From: an uncultured Bacteroidota bacterium
GTDB lineage: Bacteria > Bacteroidota > Bacteroidia > 2-12-FULL-35-15
Length of the DNA: 64,000 nt
Direction of reading: 5' to 3'
NCBI GenBank assembly: GCA_903847205.1
Contig: CAINDA010000024.1
Span: 62,001-126,000, forward strand
Position numbers and translations under genes: made by a program. How positions within the stretch are numbered: position 1 is the first letter of the stretch; each line of letters begins with the position of its first letter. Below the pieces are notes generated by a model that did no database searches, was not told the DNA's origin, and saw nothing but the letters and a program-made list of their open reading frames with translations. Positions 43,291 through 51,922 of the stretch are shown here, one piece after another.

Positions 43291-44280
43291 TTATTCACTG
43301 AGGTCTAAGAGGTTAGTTTTTTTTCTGACACGCATCATCATTAATATGATAAACAAAAACATATCGGCAGAAACTGTTGAAATCAGTACGATTAACCAGC
43401 GGATAGGACTTGACTTTTCAGCTGCAGGGAATGGTTTGGTGACAACACAGCTGTAAGTAAGTTCTTTATTTATATCCCTGATCAGGTTGTCGTATTCCAA
43501 TTTAACGGCATTATAGCTTCCTAACAACACATCGAATGTCTGCTTCCTTTCGTCATATTCTCCGCCTTTTTCTTCCAGGTTGCGCATCATTACGTCAATA
43601 TCTTTTAAACTTTCTTTGCGTGCGCCGCTGCTAAGGGCTTTCAAATAACCTTTAGTAACTTCTTTTACCTGAACTTCATAATCTAATAATTGATATTTAA
43701 CACGAAGCTCCTGCAGATTTGCTTTAACAGAATCAATCTGCTGTTTTTTCATGATCATTTGATTATTAACCAAAACCAGCACTTCTTTAGTTTTTTCGCG
43801 CTGCAAGGTTCTTGCTTTAAGATTCATGCCATTGATAATCTCTGTTACCATATCACAGGCAATTTTAGGGTCTGTATCTAAAACCTTAATTTCAATGGAA
43901 TTTAACTGGGTGCTGCGCACTTCAGTATTTGATTCGTAAAGAGCAATTAATTCGGAGAGACCTGATTTTTGCGCTGTATCTATATGATAATGCTCCGCCA
44001 ATTTAAATTTCCTGATCACCGCATTGCGTATATCAGAAGATTCAAGCAGCTGCAGCATTTGTTCAGAAGGGCTTTCAGTACTATATGGAATAATATTGGA
44101 GGGATAAACCAGCGCAAAAGATTTGTATTTCGGTTTAATAAAAAACTCGCTCGAAAAAGCAATACCCGCCGCAATTGAGATAACGGTGACAATTATAAAA
44201 TAAAATTTCCATTTTATAATAAGCTTGATAAAATAATAATTACTCTGAGCGTATTCTAGCATTGTATAAATTTTAGGCAA
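43291..44280 (-). CDS. Wzz-type chain-length determinant protein (first copy)
   Basis: The 329 residues show the Wzz topology: a cytosolic start, one transmembrane segment at about 28-48, a long periplasmic helical region (about 50-285, with coiled-coil-like 180-260) and a second transmembrane segment at about 295-318 preceded by TKPFPAAEKSSPIRWLIVL, the proline-rich motif of the family. It lacks a tyrosine-kinase domain. It regulates the length or export of polysaccharide. A paralogue follows upstream at 44490. Confidence 0.88.
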   Translation of the reverse strand: MPKIYTMLEYAQSNYYFIKLIIKWKFYFIIVTVISIAAGIAFSSEFFIKPKYKSFALVYPSNIIPYSTESPSEQMLQLLESSDIRNAVIRKFKLAEHYHIDTAQKSGLSELIALYESNTEVRSTQLNSIEIKVLDTDPKIACDMVTEIINGMNLKARTLQREKTKEVLVLVNNQMIMKKQQIDSVKANLQELRVKYQLLDYEVQVKEVTKGYLKALSSGARKESLKDIDVMMRNLEEKGGEYDERKQTFDVLLGSYNAVKLEYDNLIRDINKELTYSCVVTKPFPAAEKSSPIRWLIVLISTVSADMFLFIILMMMRVRKKTNLLDLSE

Positions 44281-44489
44281 TTCAAAAATAATGTTGGTAC
44301 AGACTGCTGCAGGCTGTGTTTAAAATATTTAATTTTCACTCGAGGCCGGATGAAATAACAAAATCGCAGTTTTGAAATGTTTTATTCGGCCCAAAACAGA
44401 AGTTTTTTATTCAATGAACAAATCTCAATAAAATCATTTTTTCAGAGGCAAATTACCGCTGGAAAAATTCCAGAAAAAAAAATTATATT

Positions 44490-45509
44490 TTATCCTTCTA
44501 TTTTTACCTGCTTGATATTTTCAATTAATAAAATGGTAATTACTGCAATCAGCAATGAACCCATAATTGAAACAACCACTATAAGCCAGCGTACCGGGTA
44601 TGATTTTTTTTCTGCAGGGAAAGCATTACTAACCACAAATTTTTGAGGAAGCACCTGCTCAGCATCTACTTTTGTTTCTTCATATTTTATTTTAAGTATG
44701 TTTAACTGCTTTCGCTGCAAATCTAAATTACCGCGCAATGCAACATATAAACTGCCGTAATCCGCAAGTACTTTTAATTTTTTTTCAAGAGCTGTTATCG
44801 CACGCTGGTCGCCTTTTGAAATAGCAATTGCATACTGCTCGGTTGTTACTTCCGACTGCGATTCATAATCATATACACCATAGTTGTTTATGATCTTAAT
44901 AGAATCAGTCATCCGTTTTACATCGGCATCTTTTTCACCATATTCTTTTTCTACGATTTTCAATGCCTGAACAGCGCGCTCCCGCTGCATACGTATTTTA
45001 GAAACATCGTACAGTGCTGAAATATCATTTGCAATAGCAGCCGCAGTATCTGAATTAACATCCATCACCTCAATTTTAACCGACATGTACTCGGTTCTGG
45101 TAAAGTTAATGTTGTCCTGAAATTCGTTATAGAGTTTGGTGCGCTTATATTTATCCTTGGGATCAATTTCGTAATGATTCATTAAATTATATTTCTCGCA
45201 GATTTTTGTCCTTATTTCGTCAGAATTTAAAATCTGAAGCATCTGCTCAGCATCTTCCTCTGCACCAAATTGCAGCACATCGTCCTGTTTGAAGGTGGTT
45301 TCGGTTAATAGGGCTTTTGAGATGGAACCTGTGGTAGCCGGAAATAAAATTACTGTTGATTTGTATTTTTCCCGGATGGTTAATGCGATAATACTTGAAA
45401 TTATAAGGCTGGCTGCTGCAATAATGATAAGCTGCTTACGCCATTTATAAATAAAATACAACACATTTAATGAGCTGAAATCCTCTGCCGCTTGCGCTTT
45501 ATTATTCAT
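44490..45509 (-). CDS. Wzz-type chain-length determinant protein (second copy)
   Basis: The 339 residues share the layout of the 43291 protein: first transmembrane segment at about 26-46 (IIIAAASLIISSIIALTIRE), a long helical periplasmic part and a second one after SNAFPAEKKSYPVRWLIVVV. Sequence shared with the other copy is visible in the N-terminal region (DPKDKYKR-type, SVKIEVMDVN against SIEIKVLDTD) and the C-terminal motif. The pair is separated by 209 nt in which I see nothing. Two Wzz proteins may set two chain lengths or form a mixed ring; this is inference. Confidence 0.88.
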   Translation of the reverse strand: MNNKAQAAEDFSSLNVLYFIYKWRKQLIIIAAASLIISSIIALTIREKYKSTVILFPATTGSISKALLTETTFKQDDVLQFGAEEDAEQMLQILNSDEIRTKICEKYNLMNHYEIDPKDKYKRTKLYNEFQDNINFTRTEYMSVKIEVMDVNSDTAAAIANDISALYDVSKIRMQRERAVQALKIVEKEYGEKDADVKRMTDSIKIINNYGVYDYESQSEVTTEQYAIAISKGDQRAITALEKKLKVLADYGSLYVALRGNLDLQRKQLNILKIKYEETKVDAEQVLPQKFVVSNAFPAEKKSYPVRWLIVVVSIMGSLLIAVITILLIENIKQVKIEG

Positions 45510-45659
45510 TTTAATGATTCTGAAATTTGATTAGGAGGACAAAAATATAAAAATTTGGGAAATGTCCAATTTATTAATTCTCCTGAAACTTTACCAGAGC
45601 TGCAACGTGGAGATAACAGTTTAAATTTAAATTTTATGCGCTTTTTAAAGCCATTTTAT

Positions 45660-47105
45660 TTATCCATACTTGAGCAGGCGGAAAATAGCCTTAATGCTTA
45701 TCATACCTGAAACAAATGCCCATATACCGCAGGCTCCGACCATAATTACAAAACTCATCATCCAGTTGCAGGGCAGCAAAACTGAGCCGTAATTTATCGC
45801 GGCAACGCCTGCAGCAAATAGTATTAAAGTATTTATTAATCTGTAATTGACTTTAAATTTAAAAATGCGCTGTGCTATTATTACCTGTATAGCGGCGGTT
45901 AAAAATTGTGTAATCATGCTTGAAATTGCCGAGCCGTAGGCCTGCAGGCTTTGAATAAGTATAAAATTAAGAGTAATGTTTAAAATCATCCCGAAGGCCG
46001 CCATAATGTTGAGCTGTCTCATATTGCCGTTTGCTGTGAGGAGAGTTCCGAAAATATATGTGGTGGAAACAGCCACAAAGCTTAACATGAGTAAACTGAA
46101 TATTTTTGCAGATTCGTCAACATGAGCAGGATAAAGGAGTCCCATAAGCTGCGTGCTGTAAAAAACGCATCCGATACTTATTACCACTGCAGGAGTGAGC
46201 AGCATGGTGCTTACGAGTTTTACCAATGATTCAATAGATTCGTTATGCTTTAACATTCTTGAAAATATCGGCAGCAGCTGGCCGGCTGTTAAAAAGGCAA
46301 TCATATTAACTGCATCCAAAAGCCGAAATGCCTGAGCGTAAATTCCTGATTGAACATCACCAACTCCGTTTGGCAATATACGCTCTATCATTACAGTGTC
46401 GATACGGTTATAAAACGACATCAGCAGTGTAAGAATCGCAAACGGCAGGCTTTTCTTTAATATCATCAATGAAAATGCCCAATTCCACTGCAATTTAAAG
46501 GTGTGGGTTTTATTCAAAATAATTAAAAATGCAGTAATTGCGCTTACCAGGTAGGCAAACGTCTGTGCATATACGAAATACATAATGCCGTCGGGACTTT
46601 TCAGGACATTTGTTTTCAGCATTATTATACATAAAAATATTAAAATAGATCGGTCTAAAACAGAAACAATTGCGTCAGTTTTAAATAAGTGCAGACCGGC
46701 TAAATTAGAACGCAGATAATTGATGAAAAACAGCAGAGACATATTAAAGCCCTGCACTATCAGCAGTTTCATCAATCTTGCATCGTAACCGATTATAACC
46801 CCTGTTATCAGCACAACAGAAATATACAACACTGCTAACATTAATTTTAAAGTAAACAGCCCCGAAAAATGTTTGGTAAGTAAATGATTATTCTGAGCTA
46901 TATTTTTGTTATTAAAATTAGTGATGCCGAAATCGAGAATGATGGTGAGGATAAAGGAAAAATTAAAAATTGCAAAGTAAATACCGTAACTCGCAGCGCC
47001 CACTTCATTTTGAACGGCCCTGTCGAAGCCCAATATGAAAATGGACTTTATGAACAAGTTCATAATGAGTAAAAAAGCTAGATTGGCAACAAATTTTTTT
47101 TGCAT
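45660..47105 (-). CDS. polysaccharide flippase (MOP/Wzx-like)
   Basis: The 481 residues are almost entirely hydrophobic, with 12-14 helices and no extra domains. An early FGITNFNNKNIAQNN motif and LLPNGVGDVQSGIYAQAFRL fit the MOP-superfamily oligosaccharide exporters, which flip lipid-linked oligosaccharide across the inner membrane. It is 18 nt downstream of an FkbM methyltransferase, suggesting a transcript running leftward. Confidence 0.82.
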   Translation of the reverse strand: MQKKFVANLAFLLIMNLFIKSIFILGFDRAVQNEVGAASYGIYFAIFNFSFILTIILDFGITNFNNKNIAQNNHLLTKHFSGLFTLKLMLAVLYISVVLITGVIIGYDARLMKLLIVQGFNMSLLFFINYLRSNLAGLHLFKTDAIVSVLDRSILIFLCIIMLKTNVLKSPDGIMYFVYAQTFAYLVSAITAFLIILNKTHTFKLQWNWAFSLMILKKSLPFAILTLLMSFYNRIDTVMIERILPNGVGDVQSGIYAQAFRLLDAVNMIAFLTAGQLLPIFSRMLKHNESIESLVKLVSTMLLTPAVVISIGCVFYSTQLMGLLYPAHVDESAKIFSLLMLSFVAVSTTYIFGTLLTANGNMRQLNIMAAFGMILNITLNFILIQSLQAYGSAISSMITQFLTAAIQVIIAQRIFKFKVNYRLINTLILFAAGVAAINYGSVLLPCNWMMSFVIMVGACGIWAFVSGMISIKAIFRLLKYG

Positions 47106-47123
47106 CGGGCAAAAATAAGGATT

Positions 47124-47861
47124 TTAGGCGGGGAGGAAGATGAAATTCTGAGTTTTGTGTTTTGCGCTGTCGAACTTCAGCATTTCATTTTCAATCACAA
47201 TAAATATTTTATAGTTTAACTTCTGGAACAAATCAAAACATTTTTGGCGGTTTTCATTTTCCCAAAGCTCAGCGTACACTATAGGTTTATTTTTAAGAAT
47301 AAGATTTCTGGCGCCGTCAAGCACAAAAAATTCGAAATTTTCAACGTCAATTTTTATAGCACTGATGCGCTTTTCAGCATTCATCAGCTCATCCATTTTA
47401 TCTAATACTTTTAATGGCACTTTAAAATGTTCACCCTCGTTATGCTCGGTAATGCTGCTGTGTACCACGTGACTCAGTCCCTGCATCCGAACGGAGCTGA
47501 TTACAGGCATTACCATCTCTGCTTCACCTTCGGTATTTCCTAAAGCTGTTTCAAAAAGGCTGACATTGCTTAATTTAAAATAATTTACAATCCGCTTAAA
47601 AGCAGTAATGTTATTCGGCATGGGCTCAAAACTATAAACTGTTACTCCTTTTACAGCGCGCGCCAAATGAACTGTCATAATACCTATATTGGCCCCAATA
47701 TCAAGAACGACAGTGTTTTCGGGGATCAGGCTCAGAAATTGAAAAAAATCTTTTTCGTTTTTATCACTTTTTAGAGTGTAAATCTTAAAGAGAGAAAAAA
47801 CAAATAAGTAGTTTTTAAAACCAAGTAATTTATGAAGAATATATTTAACGGTATTTTTCAT
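47124..47861 (-). CDS. FkbM-family methyltransferase
   Basis: The 245 residues contain the SAM-binding start TVVLDIGANIGIMTVHLAR at about 54-72, SFEPMPNNITAFKRIV with the acidic motif II and AIKIDVENFEFFVLDGA near the end of the core. FkbM proteins methylate sugar or lipid hydroxyls; in this setting the acceptor is likely a sugar of the surface polysaccharide. It is divergent from the glycosyltransferase at 48053. Confidence 0.88.
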   Translation of the reverse strand: MKNTVKYILHKLLGFKNYLFVFSLFKIYTLKSDKNEKDFFQFLSLIPENTVVLDIGANIGIMTVHLARAVKGVTVYSFEPMPNNITAFKRIVNYFKLSNVSLFETALGNTEGEAEMVMPVISSVRMQGLSHVVHSSITEHNEGEHFKVPLKVLDKMDELMNAEKRISAIKIDVENFEFFVLDGARNLILKNKPIVYAELWENENRQKCFDLFQKLNYKIFIVIENEMLKFDSAKHKTQNFIFLPA

Positions 47862-47960
47862 CAGGGCTGTAAAAGTATTATTTTTTTTTCACAGAAATAC
47901 CTCCTTCATTTTTACTGGCATGGCAATGGAGACACAAAGAACCAAACGGCTTGTCGTTTC

Positions 47961-47993
47961 TTTGCACCTTGAGTGCATAAGCGCTTAATTTTG
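47961..47993 (+). promoter_or_regulatory. Bacteroidota-type promoter before the glycosyltransferase
   Basis: TTTG at 47961-47964 and TAATTTTG at 47986-47993 (the TAnnTTTG -7 box) are separated by 21 nt, close to the usual 19-21 nt for the primary sigma factor of Bacteroidota. The transcription start would be near 48000, some 50 nt before the TTG start codon. It is a sequence match only. Confidence 0.4.
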
Positions 47994-48052
47994 GACTCAT
48001 CAGGCTTTATGCAGATTTTTCTTGTAATTTCGTTTTTCAAAAAATAGAACTA

Positions 48053-49180
48053 TTGGAAATAGTTGTAAATACACGCTTACTGTTAAAAAATAAATTGGAA
48101 GGAATCGGATGGTTCAGTTATGAAACGCTGAAACGCATTGCCAGGAGCCATCCCAACGATCACTTTGTTTTTTTATTCGACCGTGATTTTGATCAGGAGT
48201 TTATTTTTTCAGATAATATTACTCCGCTGGTGCTTTCGCCGCAGGCACGCCATCCCTTTTTATTTTACTGGTGGTTTGAGTTTTCCGTTGCCGCTTTTTT
48301 AAATAAGTATAAGCCGGATTTATTTATTTCGCCTGATGGTTATTTGTCACTTAAAGCTGAAACAAAACAGCTTGCAGTAATTCATGATTTAAATTTCGAA
48401 CATTACCCGAAGGATGTTCCTTTTTTAGTCCGCTGGTACTACAAATATTTTTTTCCAAAATTTGCCCGCAAAGCAACACGAATATCAACTGTTTCGGAAT
48501 TTTCTAAAAACGATATCGTTAAGCAGTATCAAATTGATCCTGCCAAAATTGATATTGTTTACAATGGCTGCAGCGATTTATTTAAGCCGATAGATCAATT
48601 GATGAAACAGCAGACTAAACAAAAATTTTCTTTGAATAGCGATTATTTTTTATTTGTAGGATCGCTTCATCCTCGCAAAAATATTTCGCGTTTGTTTCAG
48701 GCGTTTGATAAATTTAAAAGCGCAGAGGCGAATGATTTTAAATTGCTGATTGTAGGCGAAAAATATTATTGGACAAGCGAAATAAAACAGACTTATCTGA
48801 GTATGAAATTTAAGGATGACGTTGTTTTTACAGGACGTTTGGCATCAGAAGATTTAAAAAATGTAACAGGCGCAGCAATAGCAATGACATACGTTCCCTA
48901 CTTTGAAGGGTTCGGCATTCCAATTCTTGAAGCAATGAACTGCGATACTCCTGTAATTACAAGTAATGTAACATCCATGCCGGAAGTTGCAAAAGACGGA
49001 GCTCTGCTTGTTGACCCGTTTTCGATTGACTCTATAGCAGATGCTATGCATGCAGTTTATAAAAATGCCGCTTTGCGCGAAGAGCTTATTAATAAGGGAA
49101 GAAAGAGAATACTTGATTTCAGCTGGGACAAAACAGCAGATGCACTTTGGCAAAGTATTTTACTTGCAGTAAATTCATAA
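48053..49180 (+). CDS. glycosyltransferase, GT4-like
   Basis: The 375 residues start MEIVVNTRLLLKNKLEGIGW and have the GT-B folding pattern, with FVGSLHPRKNISRLFQAF and the E-x7-E motif YVPYFEGFGIPILEAM of family GT4, followed by TSNVTSMPEVAKDGALLVDP. Such enzymes transfer a sugar from a nucleotide donor to the growing lipid-linked chain. The start codon is a TTG at 48053 with no nearer ATG that preserves the N-terminal Rossmann strand; this is slightly uncertain. It is the only forward gene of the polysaccharide locus. Confidence 0.88.
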   Translation: MEIVVNTRLLLKNKLEGIGWFSYETLKRIARSHPNDHFVFLFDRDFDQEFIFSDNITPLVLSPQARHPFLFYWWFEFSVAAFLNKYKPDLFISPDGYLSLKAETKQLAVIHDLNFEHYPKDVPFLVRWYYKYFFPKFARKATRISTVSEFSKNDIVKQYQIDPAKIDIVYNGCSDLFKPIDQLMKQQTKQKFSLNSDYFLFVGSLHPRKNISRLFQAFDKFKSAEANDFKLLIVGEKYYWTSEIKQTYLSMKFKDDVVFTGRLASEDLKNVTGAAIAMTYVPYFEGFGIPILEAMNCDTPVITSNVTSMPEVAKDGALLVDPFSIDSIADAMHAVYKNAALREELINKGRKRILDFSWDKTADALWQSILLAVNS

Positions 49181-49357
49181 CACCATGGTTTTAGCACCAT
49201 CCCTTTTTTCTAACAAAATACTCCTCCTGATTTTATCCGCCTAAAGAAATGCACCTTTCGTCTAATTAATTTCAAATCGGAATTAAAATTAATATATTTG
49301 AAAGCATTGATTTGAACCATGAATTTTTAGTTTTAAATAAAGATAATACGGTTGCTT

Positions 49358-51907
49358 ATGGAGACTAATTATTTGCTTTGGTACTTTATTTCCGGATTTT
49401 TTTGCCTCTCCGCCTTGTCGCTTCTCTATCTTCTCAGAAAATCAAAAAGGCAGTCAGATGAAAAAAACAAACTTCTCGCTGCTTTTAAAGGTGAACATGA
49501 GCGCTTGTCGATTATTTCAAATGGTACTCCAAACATCATTATTATTATGGATGAGAATGGGGAGATAGAATGGGTTAACAAAGTATTTACTGAATTAACC
49601 GAGTATTCTTTGGAGGATTATAAGAAAAAATGCGGCAGAACTATCTACGAAGTAACAAGCAGTCCGGATCTTAAAAATATTGTGAATGAGGCCGTGAAGG
49701 AAAATAAAACAATGTTTTATGAAACTTTTCAAATAACGTCTTCCGGGAAAAAAGTATGGCGCGCTTCCTCTATCAGTCCTATATTTGATGAGAACGGCAG
49801 CCTGAAAAAGCTGCTGATTATTGATTCTGATTATACAGAAAAAAAGAAACTTGAGGATGATTTGAATAAGCTTTCTTTAGTTGCCAACCGCACCGGCAGT
49901 TACGTTGTAATTTCAGATAAGGAAGATAAAATTGAATGGGTGAATGAGGCCTTCAGCAGGATAACAGGGTATCAGCCGAAAGAAGTGATAGGAAAAAAAA
50001 ATGCGGAATTACTGCTGAGTGATTTTTCGAACAGAAAAATCAGGAACGAAGTATTTCAAACTGTTTTAAAAAAGCATAAAAAATATAACGGCGAAATTTA
50101 TAATTACACCAATGACGGCAGGCCCATCTGGCTTTCCATAGAAATTACACCTGTGTTAGATGATGCAGGCAGCATAGCTCAATTTGTAACTACCGGAAGC
50201 GAGATTACTGAAAAAAAAATCACAGAAGATCAGCTTAGAATTTCTGATAAAATATTAAACCAAATAAACGCATTGGTTCTGGTTGCTGATAAGGCTGGCG
50301 AAATTACTTATGCTAACCCGGCAACAAAATCCATATTAGGGTATGATCCAAAAGAAATAATTGGTGATGCCTGGTGGAAACTCACTGCCAAAAGCCCTGA
50401 AGAAGAGATTTCGAAAAAACAATTTATGTCTGATGCTGTAAAAGGCAAGGTTGATCTGCCTTCCGCTCCTTATGAAAACAGCATCAACAATAAAAACGGA
50501 GAAATCAGATGGATACGCTGGAGCGATACAAAGGATGAAGGTAGTTTTGCTGTTGGCATTGGATTGGATATTACTGAACGGATAAATGCGGAGAATAGAT
50601 TGAAACAATATTCCCGCAAACTTACACTGTTAAACGACATTGGAAAAAGCATTCTTTTGTCGCATTCGCTGAAGGATACTATAAGTGATATTTTAAAAAA
50701 AGTTAAGGAAAATTTCCCACAGTCTGTTCGGATCAGCATTGCAATGTTTGATTTTGTTACCGGCAACGCGAGTTTCAGCTTTGTTTTTTCTGCCGAAAAC
50801 AATAATTTAAACACCGATGCTGTAATTCCGTTAACTGCATTTGGAAGTTTAGAGAGCTTAAAATTAAATCAGCCTTATATAAATAATAATATTTCTGAAT
50901 TAACAAATCCTTCCGAAACGGATAAAATGAATATTGCGGATGGAATCCGCTCCTATGCTGTAATGCCTTTGCTTCATGAATACGGCCTTTTAGGATCGAT
51001 CAATCTTGAATCAGAAGTATGCAATGCTTTCTCTGAGGATGATGTAGAATTACTTCAGAATATTTCAAGTGAAATTGCAATTGCTTTGCAGCAAGCGCAG
51101 TTTAAGCAGGCCATACATGACAGCAATGTTCTTTTGAAAAAACGCAATGAAGATATAAACGCAAGTCTTCGGTATGCCAAACGGCTTCAGGAAGCCATAC
51201 TTCCGCCATATGATTACGTAAAGCATCTTCTGCCTTCTTCATTTATTTTATATCAGGCCAAAGAAATTATCAGCGGTGATTTTTACTGGATGGAAAAACA
51301 TGGCGAGACTATTTTAATTGCTGCTGCCGATTGCACAGGCCACGGGGCTCCGGGAGCTTTCATGTCAATAGTGGGCAATAACCTGCTTAACCAGGCTGTA
51401 AACATTCACAACATTACCCAGCCTTCGCTGATACTTGATTTTATTAATACCGGATTATCGAAAGTACTGCATAATAAAGTGGATGAAGTTTCGATTAAAG
51501 ACGGGATGGATATTGTTTTGTGTTCACTTGATAAACAAAAAAAAGTACTTGAATTTTCAGGTGCAAACAACACGCTTTGGCTGATTAGAAACCGAGAATT
51601 GATTATTACAAAAGGAGATAAATTTCCTGTCGGCGCCTCTTTGCAAAGGGGAGCTAAATTGTTTACCAATCATAAAATTCAGCTGTTGGAAGGAGATGCA
51701 CTTTATATGTTCAGTGATGGTTTTGCTGATCAGTTCGGCGGACCGAAAGGCAAAAAGTTTAAATACAATCAGCTGCGTGAATTGCTTTTGAAAATACAGG
51801 ATCAAAGTATGGAAGCTCAAAAATTATCACTGCATAACACAATTATAAAATGGAAAGGTGATTTGGAGCAGGTGGATGATATTTTGGTGATTGGTTTGAA
51901 AATATAA
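49358..51907 (+). CDS. membrane-anchored PAS-GAF-SpoIIE (PP2C) phosphatase
   Basis: I use the ATG at 49358; the frame also opens at a TTG six bases earlier. The protein has one N-terminal transmembrane helix (about 4-25), three PAS domains (about 48-165, 170-290 and 295-415; each with IEWVNxxFxxxTGY-type and GxxxxxxxxxxxITxxK-type ends), a GAF-like domain (about 435-580) and a C-terminal SpoIIE-type phosphatase (about 640-849). The metal-binding acids are in IISGDFYWME, AADCTGHGAPGAFMS, KDGMDIVL and FSDGFADQFGG. It dephosphorylates a Ser/Thr partner, usually an anti-anti-sigma-like protein, under control of the sensors. A possible -7 box (TATATTTG, 49293-49300) lies 58 nt upstream. It is followed 15 nt later by a second phosphatase. 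Confidence 0.9.
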   Translation: METNYLLWYFISGFFCLSALSLLYLLRKSKRQSDEKNKLLAAFKGEHERLSIISNGTPNIIIIMDENGEIEWVNKVFTELTEYSLEDYKKKCGRTIYEVTSSPDLKNIVNEAVKENKTMFYETFQITSSGKKVWRASSISPIFDENGSLKKLLIIDSDYTEKKKLEDDLNKLSLVANRTGSYVVISDKEDKIEWVNEAFSRITGYQPKEVIGKKNAELLLSDFSNRKIRNEVFQTVLKKHKKYNGEIYNYTNDGRPIWLSIEITPVLDDAGSIAQFVTTGSEITEKKITEDQLRISDKILNQINALVLVADKAGEITYANPATKSILGYDPKEIIGDAWWKLTAKSPEEEISKKQFMSDAVKGKVDLPSAPYENSINNKNGEIRWIRWSDTKDEGSFAVGIGLDITERINAENRLKQYSRKLTLLNDIGKSILLSHSLKDTISDILKKVKENFPQSVRISIAMFDFVTGNASFSFVFSAENNNLNTDAVIPLTAFGSLESLKLNQPYINNNISELTNPSETDKMNIADGIRSYAVMPLLHEYGLLGSINLESEVCNAFSEDDVELLQNISSEIAIALQQAQFKQAIHDSNVLLKKRNEDINASLRYAKRLQEAILPPYDYVKHLLPSSFILYQAKEIISGDFYWMEKHGETILIAAADCTGHGAPGAFMSIVGNNLLNQAVNIHNITQPSLILDFINTGLSKVLHNKVDEVSIKDGMDIVLCSLDKQKKVLEFSGANNTLWLIRNRELIITKGDKFPVGASLQRGAKLFTNHKIQLLEGDALYMFSDGFADQFGGPKGKKFKYNQLRELLLKIQDQSMEAQKLSLHNTIIKWKGDLEQVDDILVIGLKI

Positions 51908-51922
51908 TTGTATTTTAGAATC

